Notes under the pieces: generated by a model
Database searches by the model: none
What the model was told of the DNA's origin: nothing
Seen by the model: the letters and a program-made list of their open reading frames with translations, nothing else
NCBI RefSeq assembly: GCF_009192945.1
Contig: NZ_NSET01000021.1
Coordinates: 186,001 to 250,000 of the forward strand
Direction of reading: 5' to 3'
Source: Xanthomonas maliensis
GTDB taxonomy: Bacteria > Pseudomonadota > Gammaproteobacteria > Xanthomonadales > Xanthomonadaceae
Length of the DNA: 64,000 nucleotides
Position numbers and translations under genes: made by a program
Shown here: in pieces, positions 25,824 through 35,081 of the stretch
Layout: every line of letters begins with the position of its first letter
Position numbering within the stretch: the first letter of the stretch is position 1

Positions 25824-26633
25824 TCAGGGGGCGAACGGCACCTTGCGGTAGCCCTGGGCCAGCCGTAACGCCGCGGTCGCCTTGGCTTTCCAATGCGCGC
25901 TGCGCTGCTTCTGAACAGCGGTCAACGGCGCATCGATGGTGCTGGTGAAGACGATCTGTTCGGGTGCGGCGTGGAAAAACTTGTCCTGGATGCAGGCGGC
26001 CGGGCTGAGCTGATAGGTCTGCAGTTGGCGCGCCATCGGCGACTCGTTCCAGCCAAACAGGAAAATGTCGGCCATGGTGTGCCAGCGCGCCTCGGCGGCC
26101 AGCAGGCGTCGCGCGGCCTCGCGGCTGAGGATCAGCGCACCGGCGCAGACCGGCCAGCAATGCTGATGCGGGGACGGTTCCACCCGCCGCAGCGCGCGGC
26201 CGGCCACGTCGGTCACCTTGGCTCCCAGCCGCACCCGGTTGTAGGACGGCTCCAGCCGCACCACGCTGCAGCCGCCGGGCAGCCACTGCGTCTGCTTTAG
26301 CAACGCGGGCAGCACATCGGACAGGTGCATGTCGTCTTCGAAGATGGCCGTATACGGCGCCGCGGCGTCGGCGGCGATCTGCCAGGCCGCGTAATGGCTC
26401 AGGAAACACCCGATGTTGGCCCGGGTCCACACCCGCGGGCCACTGCTGAAGCTGTCGCCGGAGCCTTCCAATGGCCGTGCGGCGATGAACTCGGCCACCT
26501 GCGCATCGGTCAGTTCGGCACCATCGACCGCTGGCAGCCGTTCGTACGGCAATCCCAGTGCGTCCATGCGCGCGGCCATGGCGCGCATGCGCTCGCCGCT
26601 GCGTTGCATGTTGATGACGTAGGACGTGATCAC
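25824..26633 (-). CDS. glycosyltransferase family 25 (LPS-type)
   Basis: A 269-residue member of the GT25 family, which adds sugars such as galactose to lipooligosaccharide cores. The opening VITSYVINMQRSGER is the family signature, the D-x-D-like acidic motif is IFEDDMHLSD (residues 97-106), and a GALILSREAARRLL motif follows. The start is GTG 26633, which begins exactly at the signature; no in-frame ATG lies upstream. The gene stands alone, divergent from hemD. Confidence 0.82.
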   Translation of the reverse strand: MITSYVINMQRSGERMRAMAARMDALGLPYERLPAVDGAELTDAQVAEFIAARPLEGSGDSFSSGPRVWTRANIGCFLSHYAAWQIAADAAAPYTAIFEDDMHLSDVLPALLKQTQWLPGGCSVVRLEPSYNRVRLGAKVTDVAGRALRRVEPSPHQHCWPVCAGALILSREAARRLLAAEARWHTMADIFLFGWNESPMARQLQTYQLSPAACIQDKFFHAAPEQIVFTSTIDAPLTAVQKQRSAHWKAKATAALRLAQGYRKVPFAP

Positions 26634-26820
26634 GCGGGCACTCCGGTTCGCTGGCAATGCCGCGATGCTCGCCGGAACCGCGGGGATTTCAAGAAGTTAC
26701 CCTTCCCACCCCTGGTCTTTGCGCAAGCCCAAGCCACTCCCGTCGCCGTGGTTGCCGCGGCGGCGGTGTCTCCAAGCGCGTGCAAGCTGCACCGTGCCGG
26801 CACATGCGCATAATCGCCAT

Positions 26821-27600
26821 ATGACCGATCCCACGTCAGCACCCGCCAGCGCCTGGACCCTGATTTCGCTGCGCTCCAGCGGCGAGCACGCGCCGCTGCG
26901 GCGTGCCGCCGCCCGGCTGGGAGCCCGCGTGCTGGCCATGTCGCCTTGGCGAATCGAGACGCTGCAGACGCCGCAAGCGCGCGCAGCGCTGCAGCAGGCG
27001 CTGGCGGCACCGTTGGTACTGTTCACCAGCCCTGCGGCCGTGCTCGCGGCGCATCGGCTGATTCCGTTGCAACGACCGCCACAGTCGCAGTGGATCAGCG
27101 TCGGCGAAGGCACGGCGCGCGCGCTGCAGGCCGTCGGCGTGACCGAGGTGGTCCGGCCCACGCGCATGGACAGCGAAGGCCTGCTGGCCTTGTCGCTGCT
27201 GCAGGCGCCGTTGCCCAGCGTTGGGCTGGTCACCGCGCCCGGAGGACGTGGCCTGCTGGCGCCGGCACTGGAGCAGCGTGGCGCGTACATCCTGCGCGCC
27301 GAGGTGTATCGCCGTCAGCCGCTGCACCTGCGCCACACGGCCGTGCGCGCACTGGAACAGGCACTGCCCCGTTGCGTGGTCGCGGTGAGCAGTGGCGAGG
27401 CATTGACCCAGGTCCTGCAGCAGTTGCCGGCGCCGCTGGCCGAGGCGCTGAAGCAGCGCCCACTGGTGGCGTCCAGCGATCGACTCTGTGCACACGCGCA
27501 TCAGCTTGGCTTCGTCGACGTACAGCGGGCAGAGGGCCCGTTGCCACTGCAGCTGGCCCGTGCGGCGGCGGCGATCGTGACGCCGCCGCGATCTTGCTGA
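26821..27600 (+). CDS. hemD: HemD, uroporphyrinogen-III synthase
   Basis: A 259-residue HemD protein, which cyclises hydroxymethylbilane to uroporphyrinogen III. The family is poorly conserved. Visible features are the N-terminal ISLRSSGEHAPLRRAAARLGA, LFTSPAAVLAAHRL, the SVGEGTARALQAVGV loop, LVTAPGGRGLLAPALEQRGA and the C-terminal VAVSSGEALTQVL. The ATG at 26821 gives normal family length; upstream in-frame sequence is unlike protein. It is followed by hemX and hemY on the same strand. Confidence 0.9.
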   Translation: MTDPTSAPASAWTLISLRSSGEHAPLRRAAARLGARVLAMSPWRIETLQTPQARAALQQALAAPLVLFTSPAAVLAAHRLIPLQRPPQSQWISVGEGTARALQAVGVTEVVRPTRMDSEGLLALSLLQAPLPSVGLVTAPGGRGLLAPALEQRGAYILRAEVYRRQPLHLRHTAVRALEQALPRCVVAVSSGEALTQVLQQLPAPLAEALKQRPLVASSDRLCAHAHQLGFVDVQRAEGPLPLQLARAAAAIVTPPRSC

Positions 27601-27703
27601 ACTGCGGACCCGAGCGCAGCTTGCGGGCGTGCATTGCGTCACGCCATGCTGTACCGGATGGCACGCGCCCGCGCCTGCCGTGACCGCACGAGGATGCCCC
27701 CGC

Positions 27704-28681
27704 ATGACCGAATCGCCTGCTCGCACGCGCCGCGTTCCCCTGGCCTGGTGGCTGCTTGCGGTCGTCGTGGTGCTGTTGGGCGCGGCAGGCTATCTGGGCT
27801 GGCGCGGCTGGCAGCGCTATCAGCTCGCGCAATCGGAAGACGCGCAGGCGCAGCAACAGCGCTGGGAGGACACCCAGCAACTGCTGTCGACCTTGCGTCG
27901 CGACCAGCGGCTGGCCAACGAGCGCCTGCAGGATGCCGCCGCCACCAACCGTGTTCTGCGCGACGAAATGCTCGGCCTGAGCCAGCGCAGCGCCCTGTTG
28001 GAAGACAGCGTGCAGCGGCTGTCCGATCCCAATCGACACGGTGCGCAGGCCTTGCGGCTGGATGAGGTGGAAACACTGCTGCGGCTCGGCCAGCAACGGC
28101 TGGCGATCGCCGGCGATGCGGACGGTGCACGCCGCGCCTATGCGCTGGCCAGCGGTGCGCTCAATGGCATCGACGATCCGGGCTATCTCAATCTGCGGCA
28201 GACCCTGGCACAGGAGCGCAATGCACTGGACCAGCTGGGTCCGGGGCCGCAGGCGCAGCTGGGGCAGGCACTGGACCAGTTGGCCAACGACCTGCAGCGA
28301 CTGCCCGAGCAGACCGAGCAACAACGCCTGGCCACCCAACCCTGGTGGCAGAAAGCACTGGCGCCACTGGTGGAAATCCATCCCAGCCGGGGCCAGAACC
28401 TGCTGACCGCAGGCGATCGCGCGGCAGCGCGCGACGCCTTGCAGATCGAAATCAGCCTGGCCCGCGCAGCGGCCGAACGCGGCGACGCCGACGGCCTGGC
28501 GCGGGCATTGCGCCGGGTGGACACCTGGACCACCCGGCTATGGCCGGAGACGCCGCAACGGCGGCAAATTCGCGCGCGTCTGCGCGCTGCGCAACAGGCA
28601 TCGCCGCGCCCGTCCCTGCCGGAACTGGGCACCACCCTGCAGCAATTGCAGGCCATGCGTGAAGGGAGATCCACCCGATGA
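27704..28681 (+). CDS. hemX: HemX-family membrane protein
   Basis: A 325-residue HemX-like protein (annotated elsewhere as a uroporphyrinogen-III C-methyltransferase homologue, but lacking the SAM site). One N-terminal membrane helix at about residues 13-33 is followed by a long, coiled-coil-rich glutamine/alanine region (for example QQRWEDTQQLLSTLRRDQRLANERLQ) and an acidic C-terminal half. The stop overlaps the hemY start (ATGA), so the two are translationally coupled. The role is scaffold- or regulation-like in heme synthesis; no catalytic activity is established. Confidence 0.88.
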   Translation: MTESPARTRRVPLAWWLLAVVVVLLGAAGYLGWRGWQRYQLAQSEDAQAQQQRWEDTQQLLSTLRRDQRLANERLQDAAATNRVLRDEMLGLSQRSALLEDSVQRLSDPNRHGAQALRLDEVETLLRLGQQRLAIAGDADGARRAYALASGALNGIDDPGYLNLRQTLAQERNALDQLGPGPQAQLGQALDQLANDLQRLPEQTEQQRLATQPWWQKALAPLVEIHPSRGQNLLTAGDRAAARDALQIEISLARAAAERGDADGLARALRRVDTWTTRLWPETPQRRQIRARLRAAQQASPRPSLPELGTTLQQLQAMREGRSTR

Positions 28682-29943
28682 AAGCATTGCGTACCGTTCT
28701 GATCCTGCTGATCGCCGTGGCACTGGGCGTGCTGGCCGCGCAATGGCTCTCACACCAGACCACCTATGACCTGGGCACGGTCGTGATCAGCGTCGGCGGC
28801 AACGACTACCGCGCAGCGATGCCGCAGGCGGTCCTGATCCTGGTCATCGGCCTGTTGCTGCTGTGGTTACTCTGGACGCTGGTCAGCCTGCCGTTCCGGG
28901 TATGGGGCAAGTACCGTCGCAAGAAAGGCCGCGCGCGTTTGCTCGAGGGCCTGCGCGCCGCCGATCACGGACAATGGCAGCGTGCCGAACGCTTGCTGGT
29001 CAACGCCAGCGAGGATGAAGAAGTCAGCGGAATCGCACTGGCCAGTGCGGTGCGCGTGGCCGACGCCCGTGGCGACGAAGCCGCCGCCAATGCGCTGGCC
29101 CAGCAGTTGGCCGAACGCGATGCCACCGCCCATGCCCTGTTGCAGGGCGAACGCTTGCTGGCGCGACAGCGTCCGGTCGATGCGATCAATGCGCTGGATA
29201 GTGCCGCCGCACAGCCACTGCCGGCGCGCGGTTTATTGTTGCGCACGCATGCGCTGACCCAGATCGGGCGCGCCGACGAAGCCTATGGTCAGCTCGGCGC
29301 GCTGCGCCAGCAGGCGGTGCTGTCGCCAGCCGCCTATGCCGCGCTGGAGACCACGCTGGCCGAGCAGACGCTGGCCCAGGCGAGCGATGCCAATGCGCTG
29401 GCCGAGCGCTGGGAAGCCTTGCCCAAGACCTTGCGTACGCAGCCGGCCGTGGTGGCCGCCTACGCCCAGCGCGCCGCCATGCTGCATTGGGACGATGCTG
29501 CCGTCCACAGCCTGGAACAGGCGCTGGATGCGCAGTGGGACGAATCGTTGGTGCGCCTGTACGGCCTGCTGCCATTGGAGAAATACGATTCGCGCCGCGC
29601 CAGCGCGCAGCGCTGGCTGACCCAGTACCCGGACAGCCCCGGCTTGCTGCTGACCCTGGCGCGGCTGGCACGCCATCAGCAGCAGTGGTCGCAGGCCGAA
29701 GAATTCCTGCACCGCGCCATCGCCAATGGCGCCGGTAGCGATGCCTGGGAAGAGTTGGGCCATGGCTTCTCCGCCGCTGGCGACTTGCTGTCGGCGCAGC
29801 ACTGCTACGCCAATGCGCTGCGTGCCGCACGTGGGGAGCCGGTACACGAGGTCCTGCCGCAGCATCCGGGGCCCGCGCCGATCGTGCAGCTTGGGCCGAC
29901 CGCTCCGATCGATCCGCTGACGCCGGACGATCGCCTGCCGTGA
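28678..29943 (+). CDS. hemY: HemY-family TPR membrane protein
   Basis: A 421-residue protein of the proteobacterial HemY type (not the Bacillus protoporphyrinogen oxidase of the same name). Two membrane helices (about residues 4-24 and 41-62) lead to a TPR domain with repeats such as GLRAADHGQWQRAERLLVNASE, ALAQQLAERDATAHALL and LLTLARLARHQQQWSQAEEFLHRAIANG. A role in heme pathway regulation or assembly is proposed from conserved location only. Ends with a proline/aspartate tail (DPLTPDDRLP). Confidence 0.9.
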   Translation: MKALRTVLILLIAVALGVLAAQWLSHQTTYDLGTVVISVGGNDYRAAMPQAVLILVIGLLLLWLLWTLVSLPFRVWGKYRRKKGRARLLEGLRAADHGQWQRAERLLVNASEDEEVSGIALASAVRVADARGDEAAANALAQQLAERDATAHALLQGERLLARQRPVDAINALDSAAAQPLPARGLLLRTHALTQIGRADEAYGQLGALRQQAVLSPAAYAALETTLAEQTLAQASDANALAERWEALPKTLRTQPAVVAAYAQRAAMLHWDDAAVHSLEQALDAQWDESLVRLYGLLPLEKYDSRRASAQRWLTQYPDSPGLLLTLARLARHQQQWSQAEEFLHRAIANGAGSDAWEELGHGFSAAGDLLSAQHCYANALRAARGEPVHEVLPQHPGPAPIVQLGPTAPIDPLTPDDRLP

Positions 29944-30330
29944 TCGCCGACGCCGCTGCTCGCCCCCCCGTGGTGCGCAGCGGTGGCGAGAGGCAGCCGA
30001 ACACAGCGGCCCCTCCGCGGCGGTAGGGCGCGCGTAAATGTCACATCGTCGTGGTCCACTCGCAGACCTTGGCGTCGCACAAACAGGCCTCGTCGCTGAT
30101 CGGTCAAGCGCGCTCGGCGCCTCGTGGCGTCCGATCGAAATACGGCATGCTGACCACGCACCGCGTTCACGCTCGCTACACCGTGCGTGTAGTCAGTTCA
30201 ACGTTGCCGAGCCACGCACCGCATCGCCGACCTGCGGACACGCGCGTGCGCGTGCCGAGAAATGCGCGGCAGCCGATCGCTTGCCCAAGCCCGATATACC
30301 GCTGCGCAATCGCGCTGCAGCGACGCCGCC
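29944..30330. other. intergenic region between convergent hemY and thiolase
   Basis: 387 bases with no gene seen. One 6-bp inverted repeat, CTACAC (30176-30181) and GTGTAG (30187-30192) around five bases, is the only structure noticed; no T-tract follows, so it is not a clear terminator. Confidence 0.45.
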
Positions 30331-31626
30331 TCAGCGCTCGACGATTGCCACCACGCCCATGCCGCCGGCGGTGCAGATCGAGATCAGCGCACGCCCACCG
30401 CCACGCTCCTGCAGCTGCTTGGCAGCGGTCGCCACCACGCGCGCGCCGGTGGCGGCGAACGGATGGCCGGTGGCCAACGAGGAGCCCAGCGGATTGATCT
30501 TGTCCGGATCGATGCGGCCCAGCGGCGCATCCAGGCCCAGCCGGTTGCGGCAGTAATCCTCGCTTTCCCAGGCACGCAGCGTACATAGCACCTGGGCGGC
30601 GAACGCTTCATGGATTTCGTAGATGTCGAAATCCTGCAGCGTCAGGCCATGGCGCGCCAGCATCTGCGGCACTGCGATGGTCGGCGCCATCAGCAGGCCT
30701 TCGCCGTGGACGAAATCCACTGCGGCGACCTGCGCATCGCGCAGATAGGCCATCGGCGTGTGGCCATGGGCCTGCGCCCAGGCATCGCTGGCCAACAGCA
30801 CCGCGGCAGCGCCATCGGTCAACGGCGTGGAGTTGGCCGCGGTCAGCGTGCCGCGCCCGGAGATCTTGTCGAATGCCGGACGCAAGGTGGCGAGCTTTTC
30901 CAGCGAGGTGTCTGCGCGCAGGATGTTGTCGCGCGAGACGCCGCGGAACGGGGCGATCAGGGAATCGAAGAACCCACGCTCATAAGCAGCAGCGAGCTTG
31001 TGGTGCGAGGCCACTGCCCACTCGTCCTGCGAATCGCGCGAAATGTTCCACTCCTTGGCCATGTCCTCGCAGTGATCACCCATGCTCTTGCCGGTGCGTG
31101 GTTCGGCCACACCAGGAAACTCAGGCTTGAGCTCGCCAGGCTTGAACCCGCGCAGCAAGGCCTTGACCTTGTCGCCGGTGGTCTTGGCGCGATTGGCGGC
31201 GAGCAGACGCGCACGCAGCTTCTTGCCGTAGACGATCGGGACTTCGGACGTGGTGTCCGAACCGCCGCCGATGCCCGAATCGATCTGGCCCAACGCGATC
31301 TTGTTGGCGATGGTGATGATCGAATCCAGGCTGGTACCGCAGGCGCGCTGCAAGGTGATGCCGGGCGTCAGCGGCGACAGACCGGACGACAGCGTCGCTT
31401 CGCGCGCCAGGTTCCAGTCCGACGAATGCTTGATCACCGCGCCCATCGCCACTTCGCCCAACTGCTGCCCATGCAGGCCGAAGCGCTCGACCAGGGCGCC
31501 CAGCGTGCGGACCGACATGCCGAGGTTGCCGACGTCCGCGTAAGCGGTGTTCTGGCGGCAGAACGGGATACGGACGCCGCCCAGGATGGCGACGGGACGG
31601 GCTGCGGGCATCGGTTGACCAGGCAT
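30331..31626 (-). CDS. acetyl-CoA C-acyltransferase (thiolase, FadI-like)
   Basis: A 431-residue thiolase. Thiolases cleave 3-ketoacyl-CoA to acetyl-CoA and a shortened acyl-CoA, or condense acetyl-CoA in reverse. The nucleophilic cysteine is C96 (QRACGTSL), the histidine lies in YEIHEAFAAQV and the second cysteine is near C418 (SICTAGGMGV). The GATGAR-like loop and the NPLGSSLATGHPFAATGARV region are complete. The start at 31626 gives the normal N-terminus; 31611 (MPAARPV) is an alternative. Length and motifs resemble E. coli FadI, but no partner dehydrogenase/hydratase (FadJ) is next to it, so the direction is unproven. Confidence 0.88.
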   Translation of the reverse strand: MPGQPMPAARPVAILGGVRIPFCRQNTAYADVGNLGMSVRTLGALVERFGLHGQQLGEVAMGAVIKHSSDWNLAREATLSSGLSPLTPGITLQRACGTSLDSIITIANKIALGQIDSGIGGGSDTTSEVPIVYGKKLRARLLAANRAKTTGDKVKALLRGFKPGELKPEFPGVAEPRTGKSMGDHCEDMAKEWNISRDSQDEWAVASHHKLAAAYERGFFDSLIAPFRGVSRDNILRADTSLEKLATLRPAFDKISGRGTLTAANSTPLTDGAAAVLLASDAWAQAHGHTPMAYLRDAQVAAVDFVHGEGLLMAPTIAVPQMLARHGLTLQDFDIYEIHEAFAAQVLCTLRAWESEDYCRNRLGLDAPLGRIDPDKINPLGSSLATGHPFAATGARVVATAAKQLQERGGGRALISICTAGGMGVVAIVER

Positions 31627-31695
31627 GAAGGACTCGGGACATGGCCTGCACAGGACGGACAGGCATAATGGCCGCAGTGTAGCTGCGAGCCGGTG

Positions 31696-32598
31696 ATGGG
31701 CCAACCGCAAATCATGAGCAAGACCGAACACGGCATGACCGCCATGGGTGTCCTGGCATTGGAACTGACGGGCGGAACCGCACCCGAGCGCGCTGCCCTG
31801 GCACCGGCGCAAGCCGGCATGCTGGCCGAGCGCATCGGCCGCGACCTGGCGCAGTGGATTCCAGAGGTGCGCGACCTGGAGCTGAGCGTGGCTCTGGCGC
31901 ATTTCGATCCGGCCGAGGTACTGCGCCCGGGCTGGCCACTGCATCGCCGGTTGGACGAATTGCGCGCACGCGCACCCGGCAGCGAGGATGGCCCGCGCGT
32001 GCTGGCCTTTGGTGCCGATGCACAGGGCGAGGTTCCGCTGCCGTTCCAGGCCGAAGCGACGCTGGCCGGCGGCAATCTGCGGGTGCTGCCGTTCCTGCTC
32101 AGCGGCGAGCCGCAGACGCTGGCGACCGTCAGCGAGGCGATGGAAGAGCTGCTGTTGGCGCAAGGCATGGCGCAGGCCGACACCGCGCTGCTGGCGCAGG
32201 AGAGCTTCGGCGCACGCATCGAACACGCGCGCTATCTGACGGTGCACGACCTGGCGGCGATGGTGTCCATGCAATACGACAATCAGGGCCTGGCACCGTT
32301 GTGGCCGCTGATCGAGGCCGCACTGCTGGCTCCGCGCAGCGAAGAATGGCTGCAACAAGGGCCTGAACCGGTCTTGCGCTATCACGATGACGAGGTCCGC
32401 ATCGCCCTGCTCGATCCAGCCGACTGGTGCGACTACTACGCACACGATCGCGCCGATTGTGATCGCCTGCGCGGCGTCTACGAGCACTATCTCGCGCGTC
32501 AGCGCCAGATGGCCGCGGTGCTGGAAGCGCACGGCCTGCCAGTGCTGTACGTGCACGTCCCGCCTGGCCAGAATCCGCGCCAGGCGCTGACAGCATGA
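31696..32598 (+). CDS. protein of unknown function (301-codon gene)
   Basis: A 300-residue protein without a recognised domain. It begins MGQPQIMSKTEHGMTAMG. Two weakly related halves are rich in Leu and Ala helices (MAERIGRDLAQWIPEVRDLELSV; VLPFLLSGEPQTLATVSEAMEELLLAQGMAQADTALL), and an aromatic cluster WCDYYAHDRADCDRLRGVYEHYLARQ lies near the end. It has no signal peptide or membrane helix. ATG 31696 is used; 31714 (MSKTEH) is an alternative. It is divergent from the thiolase and 10 bases upstream of a frameshifted VOC gene, so the two may be cotranscribed. It was not possible to name it. Confidence 0.7.
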   Translation: MGQPQIMSKTEHGMTAMGVLALELTGGTAPERAALAPAQAGMLAERIGRDLAQWIPEVRDLELSVALAHFDPAEVLRPGWPLHRRLDELRARAPGSEDGPRVLAFGADAQGEVPLPFQAEATLAGGNLRVLPFLLSGEPQTLATVSEAMEELLLAQGMAQADTALLAQESFGARIEHARYLTVHDLAAMVSMQYDNQGLAPLWPLIEAALLAPRSEEWLQQGPEPVLRYHDDEVRIALLDPADWCDYYAHDRADCDRLRGVYEHYLARQRQMAAVLEAHGLPVLYVHVPPGQNPRQALTA

Positions 32599-32608
32599 CA
32601 CTTGCAGC

Positions 32609-33044
32609 ATGACATCCGCACCGGTCGCCAGCGCACCTGCCCTGCAAGGCGTGCTGGAGACCGGGCTGTATGTGGCCGAGCTGGAACGGGCCTGCGCGTT
32701 CTACGCTGACGTGCTGGGTCTGCGCCCGATGCACCGCGATGCGCGCATGGCCGCCTATGCCATCGCGCCAGGTCAGGTGTTGTTGCTATTCCTACGCGGC
32801 AGCACGACGACAACGGTGCAATTACCGGGCGGGACGATTCCGCCGCACGATGGCAGCGGCCATCAGCACTACGCCTTGGCGATCGCCAGCGATGCACTGA
32901 AGGCCTGGGAAGCGCATCTGGCCGCCTGCCATATCGCGATCGAGGGCCGTACGCATTGGCCGGCCGGTGGCCACAGCCTCTACGTTCGCGATCCCGACGG
33001 ACATCTTGGAGCTGGCCACGCCTGGTCTGTGGCCAAACGATTGA
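32609..33044 (+). pseudogene. VOC-fold protein (glyoxalase/bleomycin-resistance type), frameshifted near the C-terminus
   Basis: The N-terminal ~130 residues are a clear VOC protein: GVLETGLYVAELERACAFYADVLGL, metal-ligand His in SGHQHYALAI, and the end region GGHSLYVRDPDGHL. The expected family ending is LLELATPGLWPN. Here the frame changes just after DPDGH: codons ATC TTG GAG CTG GCC and so on, ending in LELATPGLWPND and a stop at 33042-33044, are in a frame shifted by one. Read straight through, the protein instead continues with an arginine/cysteine-rich tail to 33211 and overlaps the sodC 3' end by 35 bases. A small indel near 33002 therefore separates the last ~13 residues, including the Glu metal ligand. 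It is either a true mutation or a sequencing error; without it the gene would be intact. Confidence 0.8.
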
Positions 33045-33176
33045 GGCTGGCGGCCGCGTGCCGATGCGCTGCAAGCAGCCATCGATCGACGCGTGTGCAT
33101 CGCTGTCAGCGCGCATCCGGCCGCCGCGACGCCTGCTGCTGCAGGCGCCGCACGCAGTTGTCCGGAGCTGATGGCC

Positions 33177-33824
33177 TCAGCGGGTCGGCGCAGGCGCGTT
33201 GTCGGTGGTGATCACGCCACAGGCCAGACGACCACCGGCGTTACCGGTCGGCTGGGTCTTGTAGTCGTCCGGATCGGCATGCACGATCACCGCGTGCCCG
33301 GCGATATCGTATTGGTCGGCCTTGCCGAGGTTGACGTTGCTCGATACCGGTCCGTCGATGCTGGCATTTCCTTGCGCATCCGCCTTGATGTTGGGCATGT
33401 CGCCGCCGTGGTGCGGATCGTTGCTGACCATGCCATGGTCGGTTTGCGCGGGATTGAAATGACCGCCGGCGCTGCTGCCATCCGGCGCGCTGCAATCGCC
33501 TTTCTCGTGGATATGGAAGCCGTGTTCGCTATTGGGCTTCAGGCCGCTGAGCTGGCCAGTGACGCGCAATGCGCCATCGACGGTTTTGAACGTCACCGTA
33601 CCCTTGACCTCATTGCCCTGGGTTGGCTTGAGTTCGGCGGTCGCGGTGGTGCTTGCGGTGGCCTCGCTCACCATCGCCGCCGCGTGCTCGCCACCATGGG
33701 CGGCATCGGCCGGCATCCCGGCTTGCGGCGCGGGCGACGGTTCGGGTGTTGCCGGTTCCTCGCGCTTGCACGCGGTCAAGGCCAGTGCCGTGGCCAGAAA
33801 CAGAGTGGTCTTAACGATGCGCAT
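33177..33824 (-). CDS. sodC: SodC, Cu/Zn superoxide dismutase lipoprotein (copy 1)
   Basis: A 215-residue Cu/Zn superoxide dismutase converting periplasmic superoxide to peroxide and oxygen. A lipobox (LALTAC, Cys at residue 19) makes it a membrane-attached lipoprotein, followed by an acidic/proline linker. The metal ligands are complete: HIH of GFHIHEKG, GGHFNP, DHGM, HHGGDMPN and VIVHADPDD; the disulfide cysteines are in GDCSAPDG and RLACGVI. A strong AGGAG precedes ATG 33824. A second copy lies 49 bases upstream on the same strand, so the pair is a tandem duplication and likely cotranscribed. Confidence 0.95.
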   Translation of the reverse strand: MRIVKTTLFLATALALTACKREEPATPEPSPAPQAGMPADAAHGGEHAAAMVSEATASTTATAELKPTQGNEVKGTVTFKTVDGALRVTGQLSGLKPNSEHGFHIHEKGDCSAPDGSSAGGHFNPAQTDHGMVSNDPHHGGDMPNIKADAQGNASIDGPVSSNVNLGKADQYDIAGHAVIVHADPDDYKTQPTGNAGGRLACGVITTDNAPAPTR

Positions 33825-33873
33825 GGAAAACTCCTGTGGAAGCGGCCACCGCGGCGGCCAGGGGATGCCCGGC

Positions 33874-34470
33874 TCAGGGCGGTGTAGATGCAGCGGCCCA
33901 GCGACTGACGCGAATGACACCACAGGCCAGGCGCGCGCCAGCGTTGCCGCTGGGCTGGCTACGATAGTCGTCTGCGTCGGCGTGCACGACCAGCGACTTG
34001 CCGACCACGTCGCCAGCGGCCGCATCGCCGAGGCTGATGCCGGCGACGATCATGTCCACATGCGCCACGCCTTCGGCGTCTGCGCGGAGATTGTCCAGGT
34101 CGCCCAGATGATGCGCGCTGCTGCCGGCGCGGCCATGCGGCGCGCCGGTCGGGTTGAAATGCGCACCGGCGCTGCTGGCATCGACAGCGCTGCAATCGCC
34201 GCGCTCGTGCACATGGAAGCCGGCAACCGCGCCCGGCTGCAGTCCACCGACGGTACCGGTGACGCGGATGCCATGCAGCGCAGGCACCAGTACGACCCGC
34301 CCGCTCACCAAGCTGCCGGAGGCCGATGCCAGCACCGCCTCGGCCTGCTGCACCGCGCGTGCCGGCACCACGCGCGTGGGCGCAGGTGGCGGCGGCGGTG
34401 CAGGTGGCGTGCTGCTGCAGGCAGCGAGCACGGCCGTGCTGGCGATGAGCGCATACAACCGGTGATGCAT
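33874..34470 (-). CDS. sodC: SodC, Cu/Zn superoxide dismutase lipoprotein (copy 2)
   Basis: A 198-residue paralogue of the downstream sodC. Lipobox AVLAAC, Cys at residue 18, after signal peptide MHHRLYALIASTAVLAAC, then a proline-rich linker. All ligand positions are kept (FHVHERGDC, GAHFNP, APHG, HHLGDLDN, VVHADADD) although flanking sequence differs, so this is an old duplication. AGGAG lies before the start at 34470. Presence of two sodC genes is known in Xanthomonas. Confidence 0.95.
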   Translation of the reverse strand: MHHRLYALIASTAVLAACSSTPPAPPPPPAPTRVVPARAVQQAEAVLASASGSLVSGRVVLVPALHGIRVTGTVGGLQPGAVAGFHVHERGDCSAVDASSAGAHFNPTGAPHGRAGSSAHHLGDLDNLRADAEGVAHVDMIVAGISLGDAAAGDVVGKSLVVHADADDYRSQPSGNAGARLACGVIRVSRWAAASTPP

Positions 34471-35081
34471 CGACGATCTCCTGGATAGGGCCACGCTAGA
34501 GGGGCGGCCGTACAAGTCTCATGAAGACACGGCCGGGCGCGCCAGTCTAAACGCCGCCCCGCGCAACTGCCTTGCTGTCGTGCGTCATGCAAGCTGCAGG
34601 AGTTCGCGTGCGCGCCGATGACTGCGGTCGGACGGATGGCTGCCACGCGTGGATGGCGCGACCGCATGGCCCGATACCGCTGTTCGTCACGGCAAGTGCG
34701 TCATGGCAAGGTGGCGCGGTCCTGGCAGGCGCTGCGACTGCTGGCAGCGACCGAAGCGCTTGCGATGCCACGACCTGTCAGCGGTCAGCGGTCAGCGGTC
34801 AGCGCGTGGATGATCGATCCGCGCTCATTACTGCTGACGCGCCTTGCGCGGGTGACCACACTGCTGCACATCCATGATCTACGCCGGCACACGCCGATGC
34901 AGATGGCGGCGTATCCGTCTGGCGCACGAACGGCGCAACGCTGTGCAGCGCGACAGCAGCCTCTCCTCGGCACCGCGCCGTTGCGTGGTGGGCTGCAGCG
35001 AACCGCGGCATCGCCGGCGACTGGCTGAGCCGGCCACCTAGGAGGCAAGGGCTCGCTGCCGCCACTGCACGCCGCGCGCGA
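34471..35081. other. intergenic region upstream of sodC and downstream of ntrC
   Basis: 611 bases with no recognised gene. It must contain the sodC promoter near its left end and the 3' end of the ntrC transcript near its right end. A tandem 7-mer repeat (below) is the only distinctive structure. Confidence 0.5.
34777..34804. repeat. tandem 7-base repeat (GTCAGCG)x4
   Basis: Four perfect head-to-tail copies of GTCAGCG. Seven-base tandem units are prone to slippage, so copy number may vary between strains. It is outside genes, about 300 bases upstream of the sodC start. Confidence 0.85.

Noticed and set aside
34777..34804. possible CRISPR array
   Set aside because: The repeat unit is seven bases with no spacers; it is a simple tandem repeat.
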